Shown piece by piece: positions 9,327 to 18,303 of a stretch of DNA of 64,000 bases (positions are counted from its first letter, which is position 1; each line of letters opens with the position of its first letter). The DNA is taken from positions 1 to 64,000 of the forward strand of contig ONIQ01000002.1 of assembly GCA_900317925.1 (NCBI GenBank), read 5' to 3'. This DNA is from an uncultured Bacteroidales bacterium (GTDB lineage: Bacteria > Bacteroidota > Bacteroidia > Bacteroidales > UBA932). The notes beneath the pieces were generated by a model. It ran no database searches. It saw only the letters and a program-made list of their open reading frames with translations, and had not been told where the DNA came from. The position numbers were made by a program, and so were the translations under genes.

Positions 9327-11304
9327 GTTTCGCCACGCAACCGCCGCCGGGGGCCAGGTGGACCTTGAGGGTGCTCTCCCCTGCCGAAATCGTTAGCGGA
9401 CGCTCTTCGCGTTTGTAGTCGCGGGCTGCCCGGTGGGCGTTCACGCCGTCGCGATACAGTTCCAGGCGATATTTTCCCGCGGGCAGGAAGCCCAGGTCGA
9501 TTTCTACGTCACGCGCCGTCCAGTTGGTCATGGCGCCGATGTACCAGTCTCTCCCCTTCCGGCGGGCGATGACGACACTCTCCCCCATCGTCCCGTCCAG
9601 GGCGATGGTCTCGTCCCAAACGGTTGGAACGCCGGCGATGAAGCGCGTGCACTCCGGTTCGGCGAGATAGTTGGACGGCGAGTCGCACAGCATGGTGAAC
9701 GGGGCCTCGAAAATGACATATTCCGCCAGCTGACGGCAGCGGGTGCCCTGGCTCATCGGCTCGGAATTCACCGGGAAGTAGTTCTTCCGGGTGGCGTTGC
9801 GCATCGCCCCCTGGGTGTAATCCATCGGACCGGCGAACATGCGGATGTAGGGAATCTGCACGTCGTAGGTGACTTGATCCACCTCGTTGGGCGCCCACTT
9901 CATCTGCTCCAGACCATCGACGCCTTCGTGGTTGAGCACGTTGGGATAAGGCCGCAGAAGGCCGCAGGGCTTGAAGGCACCGTGGAAGTCGATGATAAGG
10001 TGGTATTTGGCCGCCGTCTGGGCCACTTTCGTATAGAACTGGACCATCTGCTGGTCGTCGCGGTCCATGAAATCCACCTTAAAGCCCTTCACGCCCATTT
10101 CGGCGTAATGCTTGAAGATGCCTTCGATGTCCCGGTTCACGGCCCAATAACCCGCCCAGAGGATGATGCCCACTCCCTTGGAATTGGCGTAATCCACAAT
10201 GGCTTTCATGTCGATTGCGGGCACGATCTGGAAGAGGTCGGCCTTCTTTTTCACCGCCCAGCCTTCGTCCATGATGACGTATTCGATGCCCTGCGAGGCC
10301 GCGAAGTCAATATAATATTGATAGGTAGCCGTATTGATGCCGGCTTCGAAATCTACGCCGTAGATGTTCCAGGCGTTCCACCAGTCCCAGGCAACCTTGC
10401 CGGGTTTGACCCAGCTCCAGTCTTCCTGGGCGGCCGGGCGGCTCAGACAGAAGACCAAGTCATTGTCTAACAGGTCCTTATCTTCCGGAACAACCGCCAC
10501 AATGCGCCACGGGAAAGCTTCGTTGGCACCTACCTTGGCTATGAAATCCTCGCGGCTTTTGACAATCCCCTGCAATTGGTTGTGTCCCCCCTGCACCTCT
10601 TCTTTGGGATACGGGGCCCAGACCCCTTTGAGAGCGGTTCCGTCATCGGCTCCCAGGTACATGCCGGGATAGTTCAGCAGATCGCTCTCCGTGATGCAGA
10701 CCCGCGCCCCCGAGGCCGTCTGGAAAGCCACTGGCAGGAAGGCGAGGCGATTTTTGTGCCAGGCCGATACCGGATGCTCGGCATACCGGCTTTCGAATGA
10801 GTTGAACCACTGATTATCCTCCGGAGTGCTCTCCCGTACGTAGGAAACGGTGGTTTTGACATCGTCCGCAAACGCAAATTCGGCTCGTTCGTCTTCTACC
10901 GTTACCGGTTTGTCCAGCCGGGAGACGAAACGATAAGCCAGGCCCGTGTCGTAGGCGCGGAGTTCCAGGTCGAAGGTTTTGTAGCGGAGCGTGAGGGCGT
11001 TATAGTGGTTGCGCACCACGGCCCGCTTGTAGGCCACCGTCGGGATCAGCTCGTCCTCGCTTGCCGTGATGGCCTTCTGGAACTTGGCTTTGCCGTTGAA
11101 ATCGTCGGCCTCCTTCAGGTCCATTGCAACGGCACTGGGGTCCAGCACGGGCTTGCCGTCAAAGGCAAGGCTGTACGTGATGGTTTTGCCCCGTTCGATG
11201 GTGGCGACGATGCGCCCGTTGGGCGAGTTGAGGGTGAACGATTTGGGGGCGGCAGCGGCCAGTATCGGAAGCAGGGCGGCTACCAGGACAAGGATCTTTT
11301 TCAT
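9307..11304 (-). CDS. Glycoside hydrolase family 97, probably retaining alpha-galactosidase type
   Basis: A 665-residue secreted enzyme with signal peptide (cleavage after about residue 19, AAAA/PKS). A large N-terminal beta-sandwich is followed by a TIM barrel (from about residue 300) and a small C-terminal beta domain, the GH97 layout. The barrel contains VDFMDRDDQ with Asp411. Characterised retaining GH97 enzymes carry their nucleophile Asp in this motif, whereas SusB-type inverting enzymes use glutamates elsewhere. Hence alpha-galactosidase-like activity is an inference. It starts 19 bases after mutS and may be read from the same mRNA. No SusC/SusD pair or regulator is adjacent. Confidence 0.88.
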   Translation of the reverse strand: MKKILVLVAALLPILAAAAPKSFTLNSPNGRIVATIERGKTITYSLAFDGKPVLDPSAVAMDLKEADDFNGKAKFQKAITASEDELIPTVAYKRAVVRNHYNALTLRYKTFDLELRAYDTGLAYRFVSRLDKPVTVEDERAEFAFADDVKTTVSYVRESTPEDNQWFNSFESRYAEHPVSAWHKNRLAFLPVAFQTASGARVCITESDLLNYPGMYLGADDGTALKGVWAPYPKEEVQGGHNQLQGIVKSREDFIAKVGANEAFPWRIVAVVPEDKDLLDNDLVFCLSRPAAQEDWSWVKPGKVAWDWWNAWNIYGVDFEAGINTATYQYYIDFAASQGIEYVIMDEGWAVKKKADLFQIVPAIDMKAIVDYANSKGVGIILWAGYWAVNRDIEGIFKHYAEMGVKGFKVDFMDRDDQQMVQFYTKVAQTAAKYHLIIDFHGAFKPCGLLRPYPNVLNHEGVDGLEQMKWAPNEVDQVTYDVQIPYIRMFAGPMDYTQGAMRNATRKNYFPVNSEPMSQGTRCRQLAEYVIFEAPFTMLCDSPSNYLAEPECTRFIAGVPTVWDETIALDGTMGESVVIARRKGRDWYIGAMTNWTARDVEIDLGFLPAGKYRLELYRDGVNAHRAARDYKREERPLTISAGESTLKVHLAPGGGCVAKLTAAGW

Positions 11305-11323
11305 ATTCCCGGTGTATTGATTA

Positions 11324-13993
11324 TTATAAACCTAATTCAGCTTTCATGCTGCGGAGGAGATCGAAGGCCTGCATGGGGGTCATGTTGTTCAGGTCGGCTT
11401 CGCGAAGCTGGTCCCGCAGCGAGGTCAGCGTGGGATCGTCCAGCTGGAAGAGCGACAGTTGAATCCCGTCTGATTCGTCGGAGACCGGTCGGCCCTCGCT
11501 CCTGTAAACTTGGGAAAAAGTCGCTCGATCCGTCCCGTCTCCGACGTTATCTGACGCGAGCACCGACGGCCCGCTGCCAGACTCCAGCGCGGCGAGGGTG
11601 CGTTCGGCCTCTGCCAGCACCTCGTGCGGCATTCCGGCCATGCGCGCGACGTGGATACCGAAACTGTGCGCCGTCCCGCCCTCTTTGATCTTCCGGAGGA
11701 AAATGACCTGCTTCCCGACCTCCTTCACCGTTACGTGGAAATTCTTCACCCGCGGATACAGGGATGCCAGGTCGTTCAATTCATGGTAATGCGTGGCGAA
11801 GAGCGTCTTGGCGCCCTTGCCAAACTCGTGGATGTACGCGACGATGGCCCGCGCGATGGACATGCCATCGTACGTGGAGGTTCCGCGACCAATCTCGTCC
11901 AGCAGCACCAGCGAGCGGTCGGACAGGTTGTGCAGGATCATCGAGGTTTCCAGCATTTCCACCATGAAGGTGGATTCTCCGCGGGAAATATTATCGGTCG
12001 CACCCACGCGCGTGAAAATCTTATCGCAAATGCCGATGCGCGCCGCGTCGGCCGGAACATAGCAGCCAATCTGCGCCAGCAGGACAATCAGCGCGGTCTG
12101 CCGCAACAGGGCGCTTTTACCCGCCATGTTCGGACCGGTGAGGATGATGATCTGCTGGTTGCCGGTATCGAGCCGGACATCGTTCGGAACATATTCCTCG
12201 CCCGGTTCCATGAGGGTTTCGATGACGGGATGCCGTCCGCCCTTGATATCCAGTACCTTGCTTTTATCCACCACCGGCCGGCAATATCGGTTCGAAAGCG
12301 CGAGCGCCGCAAAACCGCTCAACACATCGATCCGCGATACGATGCGGCAGTTGGCCTGGATGGCTCCGATCTGCTTCTGCACCCTTGCAACCAGGTCGGC
12401 ATAGATGCGCGACTCGATTTCCAGGATGCGCTGTTCGGCGCCGAGGATTTTGGCTTCGTATTCCTTCAGTTCTTCGGTGATGTAGCGCTCGGCGTTCACC
12501 AGTGTTTGCTTGCGGATCCACTCCGGCGGCACCTTGTCTTTAAAGGTGTTCCGAACTTCGATGTAGTATCCGAAAACGTTGTTGAATCCAATCTTCAAAG
12601 AGGAGATTCCGGTGCGCTCGGCCTCCCGTTCCTGCATGGCCAAAAGGTAGCTGCGGCTGTCGCCCGAAAGACTCCGAAGGTCGTCCAATTCCGGGTCGAT
12701 TCCCGCGGCGATCACCTCCCCTTTTCCGAGCATAGCGGCGGGGGTTTCGGCCAGGGTCTTGCGGATGGCATCGACCAATTCCGTACAGTCTTTTCCTCCC
12801 TCCAGCAAGGCGTCCAGCGGGCCGCATCCCTTGCCTTGACAGCGTTCCGAAACCGTCTTTGTACGGGACAAACCTCGCGCCAATTGGACCAGTTCCCGCG
12901 GCGCGACCCGACCGGTCGCTGCTCGCGAGAGAATGCGCTCCATGTCTCCAAGCTCGCCTATTTCCTTCTGTATTTCTTGAAGTAATCCATTGTTTTCCAA
13001 GAAGAAAGCAATGATATCATAACGAGAATTAAGTTCACCTACATCTACTAAAGGGAGGGCAAGCCAGTTTCTAAGCAGGCGTGCGCCCATCGGGGAAGCG
13101 CATTTGTCGATAACATCTACCAGCGCAACGCCCTCTCCCCCGACGGTGGAATGGAAGACCTCGAGGTTGCGGAAAGTAAAGCGGTCCATCCAGACAAATT
13201 TCCCCTCGTCGATACGAGAAATCGAGCAGATGTTCCCCAGCCGATCATGACAGGTCTGGGCCAGGTAAACGAGCAGCGCACCGGCCGAACAGATGGCCAG
13301 CGGAAAGGCGTCAATGGCGAAGCCTTTCAGCGACCGGACGCCCAGTTGTTTGCGCAATTTTTCTGCGGCCGCTTCCTGGGAGAAAGCCCACTCTTCGACC
13401 GAAGAAATATACCAGCGGTCGCCGAATTTTTCGCGTACTTTTTTCTCGAATCCGCGCTCGACGACGAGCTCCTTCGGCGCAAGGGAAGAGAGCAGGACAC
13501 CGATGTATTCTTGACTTCCCTGGGCCACCTGGAAGGAACCGGTAGAGACGTCCAGGAAGGCCGCTCCGCATTGGTCGCCATCGAAGGTCAGGCCGGCCAG
13601 GAAGTTGTTCTCTTTCTGCTCCAGAAGCTGGTCGCGGAAGGCCACCCCTGGCGTGACCAATTCCGTCACACCACGCTTGACCAATTTTTTGTTTTCGGCC
13701 AATTTCGGATCTTCCAGCTGGTCGCATACGGCCACCTTGTAACCCGCCCGGACCAGTTTGGGCAGATAGCTCTCGAGGGCATGGTGCGGGAAACCGGCCA
13801 TCTCAATCCGGCCCTTTTCCCCATTGGTCTTCCCGGTCAGAACCAGCCCCAGCACCTTGCTAATGAGCACGGCGTCCGATGCGTACGATTCGTAAAAATC
13901 GCCCACACGGTACAACAGCACCGCTTCGGGGTACTGTGCCTTTACCGCAAAGAATTGCTTGATTAGAGGAGTGTCTTCTGGAGCCTTCTTCAT
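11324..13993 (-). CDS. mutS: DNA mismatch repair protein MutS
   Basis: An 889-residue mismatch-recognition ATPase. The mismatch-wedge motif Phe-Tyr-Glu is at residues 33-35 (GDFYESY). The core and clamp domains follow, then Walker A GPNMAGKS (620-627) and Walker B with LLDE (699-700) and the signature STYDG. The start is the ATG at 13993, where a -7 box lies immediately upstream; a longer frame to 14080 would run through the promoter. No mutL in the window. Confidence 0.97.
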   Translation of the reverse strand: MKKAPEDTPLIKQFFAVKAQYPEAVLLYRVGDFYESYASDAVLISKVLGLVLTGKTNGEKGRIEMAGFPHHALESYLPKLVRAGYKVAVCDQLEDPKLAENKKLVKRGVTELVTPGVAFRDQLLEQKENNFLAGLTFDGDQCGAAFLDVSTGSFQVAQGSQEYIGVLLSSLAPKELVVERGFEKKVREKFGDRWYISSVEEWAFSQEAAAEKLRKQLGVRSLKGFAIDAFPLAICSAGALLVYLAQTCHDRLGNICSISRIDEGKFVWMDRFTFRNLEVFHSTVGGEGVALVDVIDKCASPMGARLLRNWLALPLVDVGELNSRYDIIAFFLENNGLLQEIQKEIGELGDMERILSRAATGRVAPRELVQLARGLSRTKTVSERCQGKGCGPLDALLEGGKDCTELVDAIRKTLAETPAAMLGKGEVIAAGIDPELDDLRSLSGDSRSYLLAMQEREAERTGISSLKIGFNNVFGYYIEVRNTFKDKVPPEWIRKQTLVNAERYITEELKEYEAKILGAEQRILEIESRIYADLVARVQKQIGAIQANCRIVSRIDVLSGFAALALSNRYCRPVVDKSKVLDIKGGRHPVIETLMEPGEEYVPNDVRLDTGNQQIIILTGPNMAGKSALLRQTALIVLLAQIGCYVPADAARIGICDKIFTRVGATDNISRGESTFMVEMLETSMILHNLSDRSLVLLDEIGRGTSTYDGMSIARAIVAYIHEFGKGAKTLFATHYHELNDLASLYPRVKNFHVTVKEVGKQVIFLRKIKEGGTAHSFGIHVARMAGMPHEVLAEAERTLAALESGSGPSVLASDNVGDGTDRATFSQVYRSEGRPVSDESDGIQLSLFQLDDPTLTSLRDQLREADLNNMTPMQAFDLLRSMKAELGL

Positions 13994-14000
13994 ACTTCTA

Positions 14001-14008
14001 CAAATATA
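14001..14008 (-). promoter_or_regulatory. -7 box for mutS
   Basis: Minus strand TATATTTG, separated by seven bases from the mutS ATG. The transcript would have almost no leader. No clear -33 TTTG is visible. Confidence 0.5.
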
Positions 14009-14090
14009 ACGAAAAAAATGGTAAAAATCTACGATTCGTTCCCTGCTGTTGAACAGGGACACGTAAAGACTAGACCGCAACGGACGGGGA

Positions 14091-14126
14091 AGAAAAAAGG
14101 TCTTCCGTGGAATGGAAGACCTTTTG
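14091..14126 (-). terminator. Intrinsic terminator after the PpiD-like gene
   Basis: A perfect 12-bp stem (14095-14106 with 14114-14125, 7-base loop). Read on the minus strand it runs into six Ts. It begins 22 bases past the stop of the gene ending at 14149. Confidence 0.85.
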
Positions 14127-14148
14127 ATAGGTATGCGGGCTGCGGCTA

Positions 14149-16260
14149 TTAATAGAAGCGGGCGCGGTTGTCTTTGACGTCGGCGGCTTCCATCATGACC
14201 GGCAGGATCATCTGGGTAGTGTAGCCGGCCATCTGACGGGCACGGTTCCGGGCGTCGTCTTCGGTGAAGAACGCTCCCGTATCGTGGGACTTGACCTGGA
14301 ACACATAGGTGCCGATATTACCGGCAACCGGTCCGCAGATCTGGCCGACAGGGGCGTTGGCCACGGCACCGAGGAACTTCGGATCCAGGCTCTGGGAAGT
14401 CAGGGAAGAGAAGGTGACGCCGTCGCGGCTGTTCACCGACGTTCCAAGCTTCTCGGCAATGGCGGCCAGGTCGGTCATGCCCTCGATTTTGGCAGCCACG
14501 TCGGCCGCCTCTTTTTCGGAACGCTTCTCGGCCAGCAGCTGCTCACGAATCTGCGATGCGACCTCTTTCACATCGGCATAACCCTCTTCGTGAATACCCT
14601 TCAGGGTTGCGACAAAGAAGTAATTGTTGTCGATGGTGATGATCTCGGACACATAGCCCGGCTTCTTGGCATCGAAGACCCAACGGGTAATCTGCTTGGC
14701 GTTATCCACGCCACCATAGGAGGACGTGCTCTCCAGAACATTGTTCATAACATGGGAATAGACACCGGTGGAATCTACGGCAGCCTGATAGCGCGTATTG
14801 CGTTTGCCTTTTCCGTTCTTGCCACGGGCGATATCCGCGAAACGGCTGGCCTGGGCGTAGTAGTCGTTGAAGGTCTCCTTGCTGGCCAGGGCGGTCCGCT
14901 TCAGCACAGCCACCTGCTTCTTGGCCACAGGGGCGGTCTTACGGGTCACAACCACGATATGGGTACCATACTGGGTGTTCAGGATATACGGCTTGTTCAC
15001 CTCGGCGGTGATCACATCCTCGAAGCCCGGAATCATGTAGTTCTGGGTGAGCCAGCCGATGTTGCCCTGTTCGCCGTCGGCGGCAGAACCTTTGTCGGCG
15101 GAATACGTCGTGGCCAGGTTGGCGAAGTTCTCACCTTTCTTCACAACCTCCAGGAGGCTGTCGGCCTTGGCAACAGACTCGCCCTGAAGCAGGATGTGCT
15201 TCACATAGGCGGAATCCGGCAGCATGGCGGTATCCATGATGCGGGCGGCATAGAACACGTTGTTATCGGTCACGATCTCGGACACGGCATCCTTGGCGGC
15301 ACCGTCCACGAACACACCGATCTGGCGGTTCACCGGGTTTATTTCGCCGGCCTTATACCAGCGGTTCGACCAGGCCTGCTCCGAATTGCGGGACAGGAAA
15401 GACTTCATATTGTCGGTGGAGACAAACTCCTCATACGCCTCAACCATCTTGTCCGAAGCGGCCTTCACATCGGTAGCGGAAGGCTTTACCTCGAACACGA
15501 CATACTCGATGTCGCGGGAAGCGGGCTGCTTGAAGAATTTCTTGTGGCTGGCGTAGAACTCCTTGATTTCGCCGGCAGAAACCGTCAGCGTGGAATCCGG
15601 AGCAAAGGACATGGGCACCATGACGAAATCCACGTCGGAGGTGTTGTTGTTCTCTTCGATGGCCTTGCGCAGCTGCAGCGGGTTCTGAAAGTTGCTGGCA
15701 GTGAACAGGGCGTTGTATTTCGCATTCAGCTGCTGGAAATAGACGCTGTTCTGCACATAGTCCCAGTAAAGCTTCAGGTCCGGGTTCTCCTTGGCCTGAC
15801 GGGCGATGTTCTTCACGGCTTCGGGCGAGAAAGAACCGGTCTCGTCGGCAAAGGAAGGATCGTTTGCGATCAGCGGAGAAACATATTCCTCACTGGTCAG
15901 CAGGGCCAGGTTTTCCGCTTCACCGACGGCCAGACCGGCGGCTTTCGCGTTCTTGGAGAAAAGATATTTCTCTACCAGGGCCTGCCAGGCGGCGTTGCGC
16001 ACCTGCATCTGCTCCTGCTCGCCGGAAACGGTGTTTCCGCTCACGAGTTCATGGATACGGGTGTATTTCTCCACGTCGTTCTGGAAATCCTGATAGGAAA
16101 TGGATTTGCTGCCGATTTTACCCACATCGTACTTGGACGACATGTTCTGTACGGCAGACATGATTTCGCTCGGATCGATGATAAAGAGCAACAATCCGAC
16201 AGCGATAATAATCGAGGCTGCTACGCCAAATTTGGTTCGGATTTTTTCAATTACCGCCAT
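14149..16260 (-). CDS. ppiD: PpiD/SurA-like periplasmic peptidyl-prolyl isomerase
   Basis: A 703-residue envelope chaperone anchored by one N-terminal helix (about residues 12-28, IIIAVGLLLFII) with the rest in the periplasm. An N-terminal SurA_N-like helical region is followed by a parvulin domain in the middle (about residues 345-440, from YVKHILLQ through GNIGWLTQNYMIPGFEDV to GTHIVVV). A second, degenerate parvulin-like segment lies near the C-terminus. It probably helps fold outer-membrane proteins. It sits downstream of lptC and barrel genes, fitting an envelope-assembly cluster, and is closed by a strong terminator. Confidence 0.88.
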   Translation of the reverse strand: MAVIEKIRTKFGVAASIIIAVGLLLFIIDPSEIMSAVQNMSSKYDVGKIGSKSISYQDFQNDVEKYTRIHELVSGNTVSGEQEQMQVRNAAWQALVEKYLFSKNAKAAGLAVGEAENLALLTSEEYVSPLIANDPSFADETGSFSPEAVKNIARQAKENPDLKLYWDYVQNSVYFQQLNAKYNALFTASNFQNPLQLRKAIEENNNTSDVDFVMVPMSFAPDSTLTVSAGEIKEFYASHKKFFKQPASRDIEYVVFEVKPSATDVKAASDKMVEAYEEFVSTDNMKSFLSRNSEQAWSNRWYKAGEINPVNRQIGVFVDGAAKDAVSEIVTDNNVFYAARIMDTAMLPDSAYVKHILLQGESVAKADSLLEVVKKGENFANLATTYSADKGSAADGEQGNIGWLTQNYMIPGFEDVITAEVNKPYILNTQYGTHIVVVTRKTAPVAKKQVAVLKRTALASKETFNDYYAQASRFADIARGKNGKGKRNTRYQAAVDSTGVYSHVMNNVLESTSSYGGVDNAKQITRWVFDAKKPGYVSEIITIDNNYFFVATLKGIHEEGYADVKEVASQIREQLLAEKRSEKEAADVAAKIEGMTDLAAIAEKLGTSVNSRDGVTFSSLTSQSLDPKFLGAVANAPVGQICGPVAGNIGTYVFQVKSHDTGAFFTEDDARNRARQMAGYTTQMILPVMMEAADVKDNRARFY

Positions 16261-16301
16261 TTCGTTATGTTTTTTTAATTATTAATCTTGCAATAAGGTT
16301 G

Positions 16302-16309
16302 CGAAGTTA
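16302..16309 (-). promoter_or_regulatory. Weak -7-like box upstream of ppiD
   Basis: Minus strand TAACTTCG, one mismatch from TAnnTTTG, about 41 bases before the ppiD ATG. Suggestive only. Confidence 0.25.
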
Positions 16310-16331
16310 GTGAATTTTCCGCAATTCATCA

Positions 16332-16961
16332 CTATTTTTTCGGAAACGGCCCGATAAAATTGACCGAATCCACCACAAATGCGGTCGTGTCCTGCACGAC
16401 CACGCCGTAGCTGTTGAAAGGTTTATAGATGATTGCGTTGCGGGCATGTTCGTCGGAACGCATCCCATATCCCTGCATGAAACCGTCCTTTGAGAACATC
16501 CGGATATAGCAATCCGTATAAATTTCCTTCTTGGTCTGGTCCCAGTACAGGGTATCCGTTTCCATGGTCTCCTGCTTGATCACATTCTGGATGACGACGT
16601 TTCCGAAAGCCTCCCAGCGCTCTTCCGCGCGCCTTTTATAGTTTACGTGCCGGGCCTGGTCGGACAGGATCATGGTTTCCAGCCGGCCCTCTTCGTCATA
16701 ACCGTACACCTCGAACCCTTCCGGGAAAAACTCGCACGAAAGGGAATCGTTGTCGAACCGCTGCATGACATCGGCCTCCATCCGCATCTTCAAAAGGCCG
16801 TTTTCAGACGTGGTGAAAAACATTTTGTTCACCGTCTGCACCGGCACCGATGCCAGGTCGATCCGCTCCGCTTCGACAAATTTTCGTTTGCAGGAAACGA
16901 CAACAGCAGCAGCTACGGACGCAGCTGCTGCCATCTGGAATATTTTTCGGTATGTGTTCAA
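16332..16961 (-). CDS. lptC: LptC-family lipoprotein for LPS export
   Basis: A protein of about 209 residues resembling Bacteroidetes LptC, the periplasmic bridge component passing lipopolysaccharide from LptBFG to LptA. A hydrophobic leader ends in VVSC, a lipobox, followed by beta-strand-rich sequence including TDTLYWDQTKKEIYTD and DGFMQGYGMRSDE, typical for the family. No ATG gives a charged n-region. I use the TTG at 16961, two bases downstream of the preceding stop region, which gives NTYRK before the hydrophobic stretch. An internal ATG at 16934 is the alternative. It lies between a TPR gene and the PpiD-like gene. Confidence 0.8.
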   Translation of the reverse strand: MNTYRKIFQMAAAASVAAAVVVSCKRKFVEAERIDLASVPVQTVNKMFFTTSENGLLKMRMEADVMQRFDNDSLSCEFFPEGFEVYGYDEEGRLETMILSDQARHVNYKRRAEERWEAFGNVVIQNVIKQETMETDTLYWDQTKKEIYTDCYIRMFSKDGFMQGYGMRSDEHARNAIIYKPFNSYGVVVQDTTAFVVDSVNFIGPFPKK

Positions 16962-16965
16962 AACA

Positions 16966-18282
16966 CTACTTCTGCGTACGAACCGTGGTGGTGGCCCGCA
17001 TGCCGCCGCAAGCGACGGTGTAGGTCTGGCCATCGGTTACATCGTACATGAAAGCTTCTGCTTTCTGGGGATAGTAGGCGGCATACTGGCCGATGAGCTT
17101 GCGGCAGTCGTCCGCGAGCGAAGGATCGGCGTTCATGGCCTTCTGCAGATAATCCACGGCCACCCAGTACGGGCTGCGGCGCTGGATTTCGTTGCCACCG
17201 CAAACGGTGGAACCCCAGATGGTGCCAATGAGATAGAAGGACTTGCCGGCAAACTCGCTGTTCATGCGGGCTGCTTTCTCGGCATATTCATACGCCTTGG
17301 CGTTGTTGCCGTTCTTGAGGCAGTAGGTTGCCAGTTCGAAGAAGTAGCTGCCTTTGGTGGCATCGTCCGTCTCGGGATAGGAAATCGCCTCCTCCAGATA
17401 CTTGACCGCCTCCTCGGTGTTGCCCTGGGCCGAATTCAGGCGATACAGGTTGTACGCCGTCAAAGCGGAAGGCTCCTGCTTGTGCATGGACGTAACGGCC
17501 TTCAGGAAGAGCGGCGTCTCAATGCCACCCTCGGTGGAACCCAACATCTTCACGATGTTCTTGACCAGTTCGATGTTGTCCGGATCGGCCTCGAAGCGCG
17601 GGGTGAAGAGGGCTACGAGGTTGTCGCAGTCGGCCACCTTGCTGCCAATGAAGAGGCTCTCCAGGTCGGTGCGGACCTTTTCGGCCTTCTCCTTCTCATC
17701 TGCGGGAGCTTTCTCCAGCAGGGCGATGGAATTCTGATAGGTGTTGATTACCGCCTCAGCATCAATCTTGCTGTTCTGGAACAGGTTGATTGCCGTCTGC
17801 ATATCCAGGATGAACAGGCTCGGGTTGGTCTTCTCCTGATTCTCCGAGATGATGGCGTTGAAATTCTCAAAGAGAACCTCGTCCTGTCCCTTCAGCAGGT
17901 TGGCCATATCCATACCCTTGTTGTTCAGGGCCGCTACCCGGTATTTCGGGAAGTTTTCGGCACGCTGGTCATAGAGCATGAACACCGTATCGATCACGGC
18001 TTTGCGATACGCTGCATCCAGCTTGGGCTGGCGAAGCAGGTTCTTGAACATCGCAATACCATTGATATAGATGGTCTGACGGGCATTCTTCGGAGCCAAT
18101 GCATAGGCCTTTCTCCAATGAGGAAGCGCCTCGGCATAATTCTTCTGTTTGAAATACTCCTCGTAGTAGGAAACGTATTTCAGGCATTCATCTTTGTTCG
18201 GGCCCCAGTCCACCTGGGCGTAAGCCTTGCTGCCACCCAGGGCGAGCAGCGCAGTCATCAAGACAAGAATTGTTTTTTTCAT
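16966..18282 (-). CDS. Exported tetratricopeptide-repeat protein
   Basis: A 438-residue protein with signal peptide (AYAQ cleavage near residue 23) and several TPR-like helical pairs, for example around LPHWRKAYALAPKNA, AVKYLEEAISYPETDDA and NNAKAYEYAEKAARM, ending in VDYLQKAMNADPSLADDCRKLIGQY. TPRs mediate protein contacts. The position between an outer-membrane barrel gene (gap 21) and lptC (gap 4) suggests a role in outer-membrane or LPS assembly, which is inference. No enzymatic motif seen. Confidence 0.78.
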   Translation of the reverse strand: MKKTILVLMTALLALGGSKAYAQVDWGPNKDECLKYVSYYEEYFKQKNYAEALPHWRKAYALAPKNARQTIYINGIAMFKNLLRQPKLDAAYRKAVIDTVFMLYDQRAENFPKYRVAALNNKGMDMANLLKGQDEVLFENFNAIISENQEKTNPSLFILDMQTAINLFQNSKIDAEAVINTYQNSIALLEKAPADEKEKAEKVRTDLESLFIGSKVADCDNLVALFTPRFEADPDNIELVKNIVKMLGSTEGGIETPLFLKAVTSMHKQEPSALTAYNLYRLNSAQGNTEEAVKYLEEAISYPETDDATKGSYFFELATYCLKNGNNAKAYEYAEKAARMNSEFAGKSFYLIGTIWGSTVCGGNEIQRRSPYWVAVDYLQKAMNADPSLADDCRKLIGQYAAYYPQKAEAFMYDVTDGQTYTVACGGMRATTTVRTQK

Positions 18283-18303
18283 ATCGCTAATGTTATTAAT
18301 TTT

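Noticed and set aside
9307..11304. Polysaccharide utilisation locus around GH97, GH3 or GH9
   Set aside because: No SusC/SusD pair, hybrid two-component system or ECF sigma/anti-sigma pair is visible near any of the three enzymes; they are isolated genes here.
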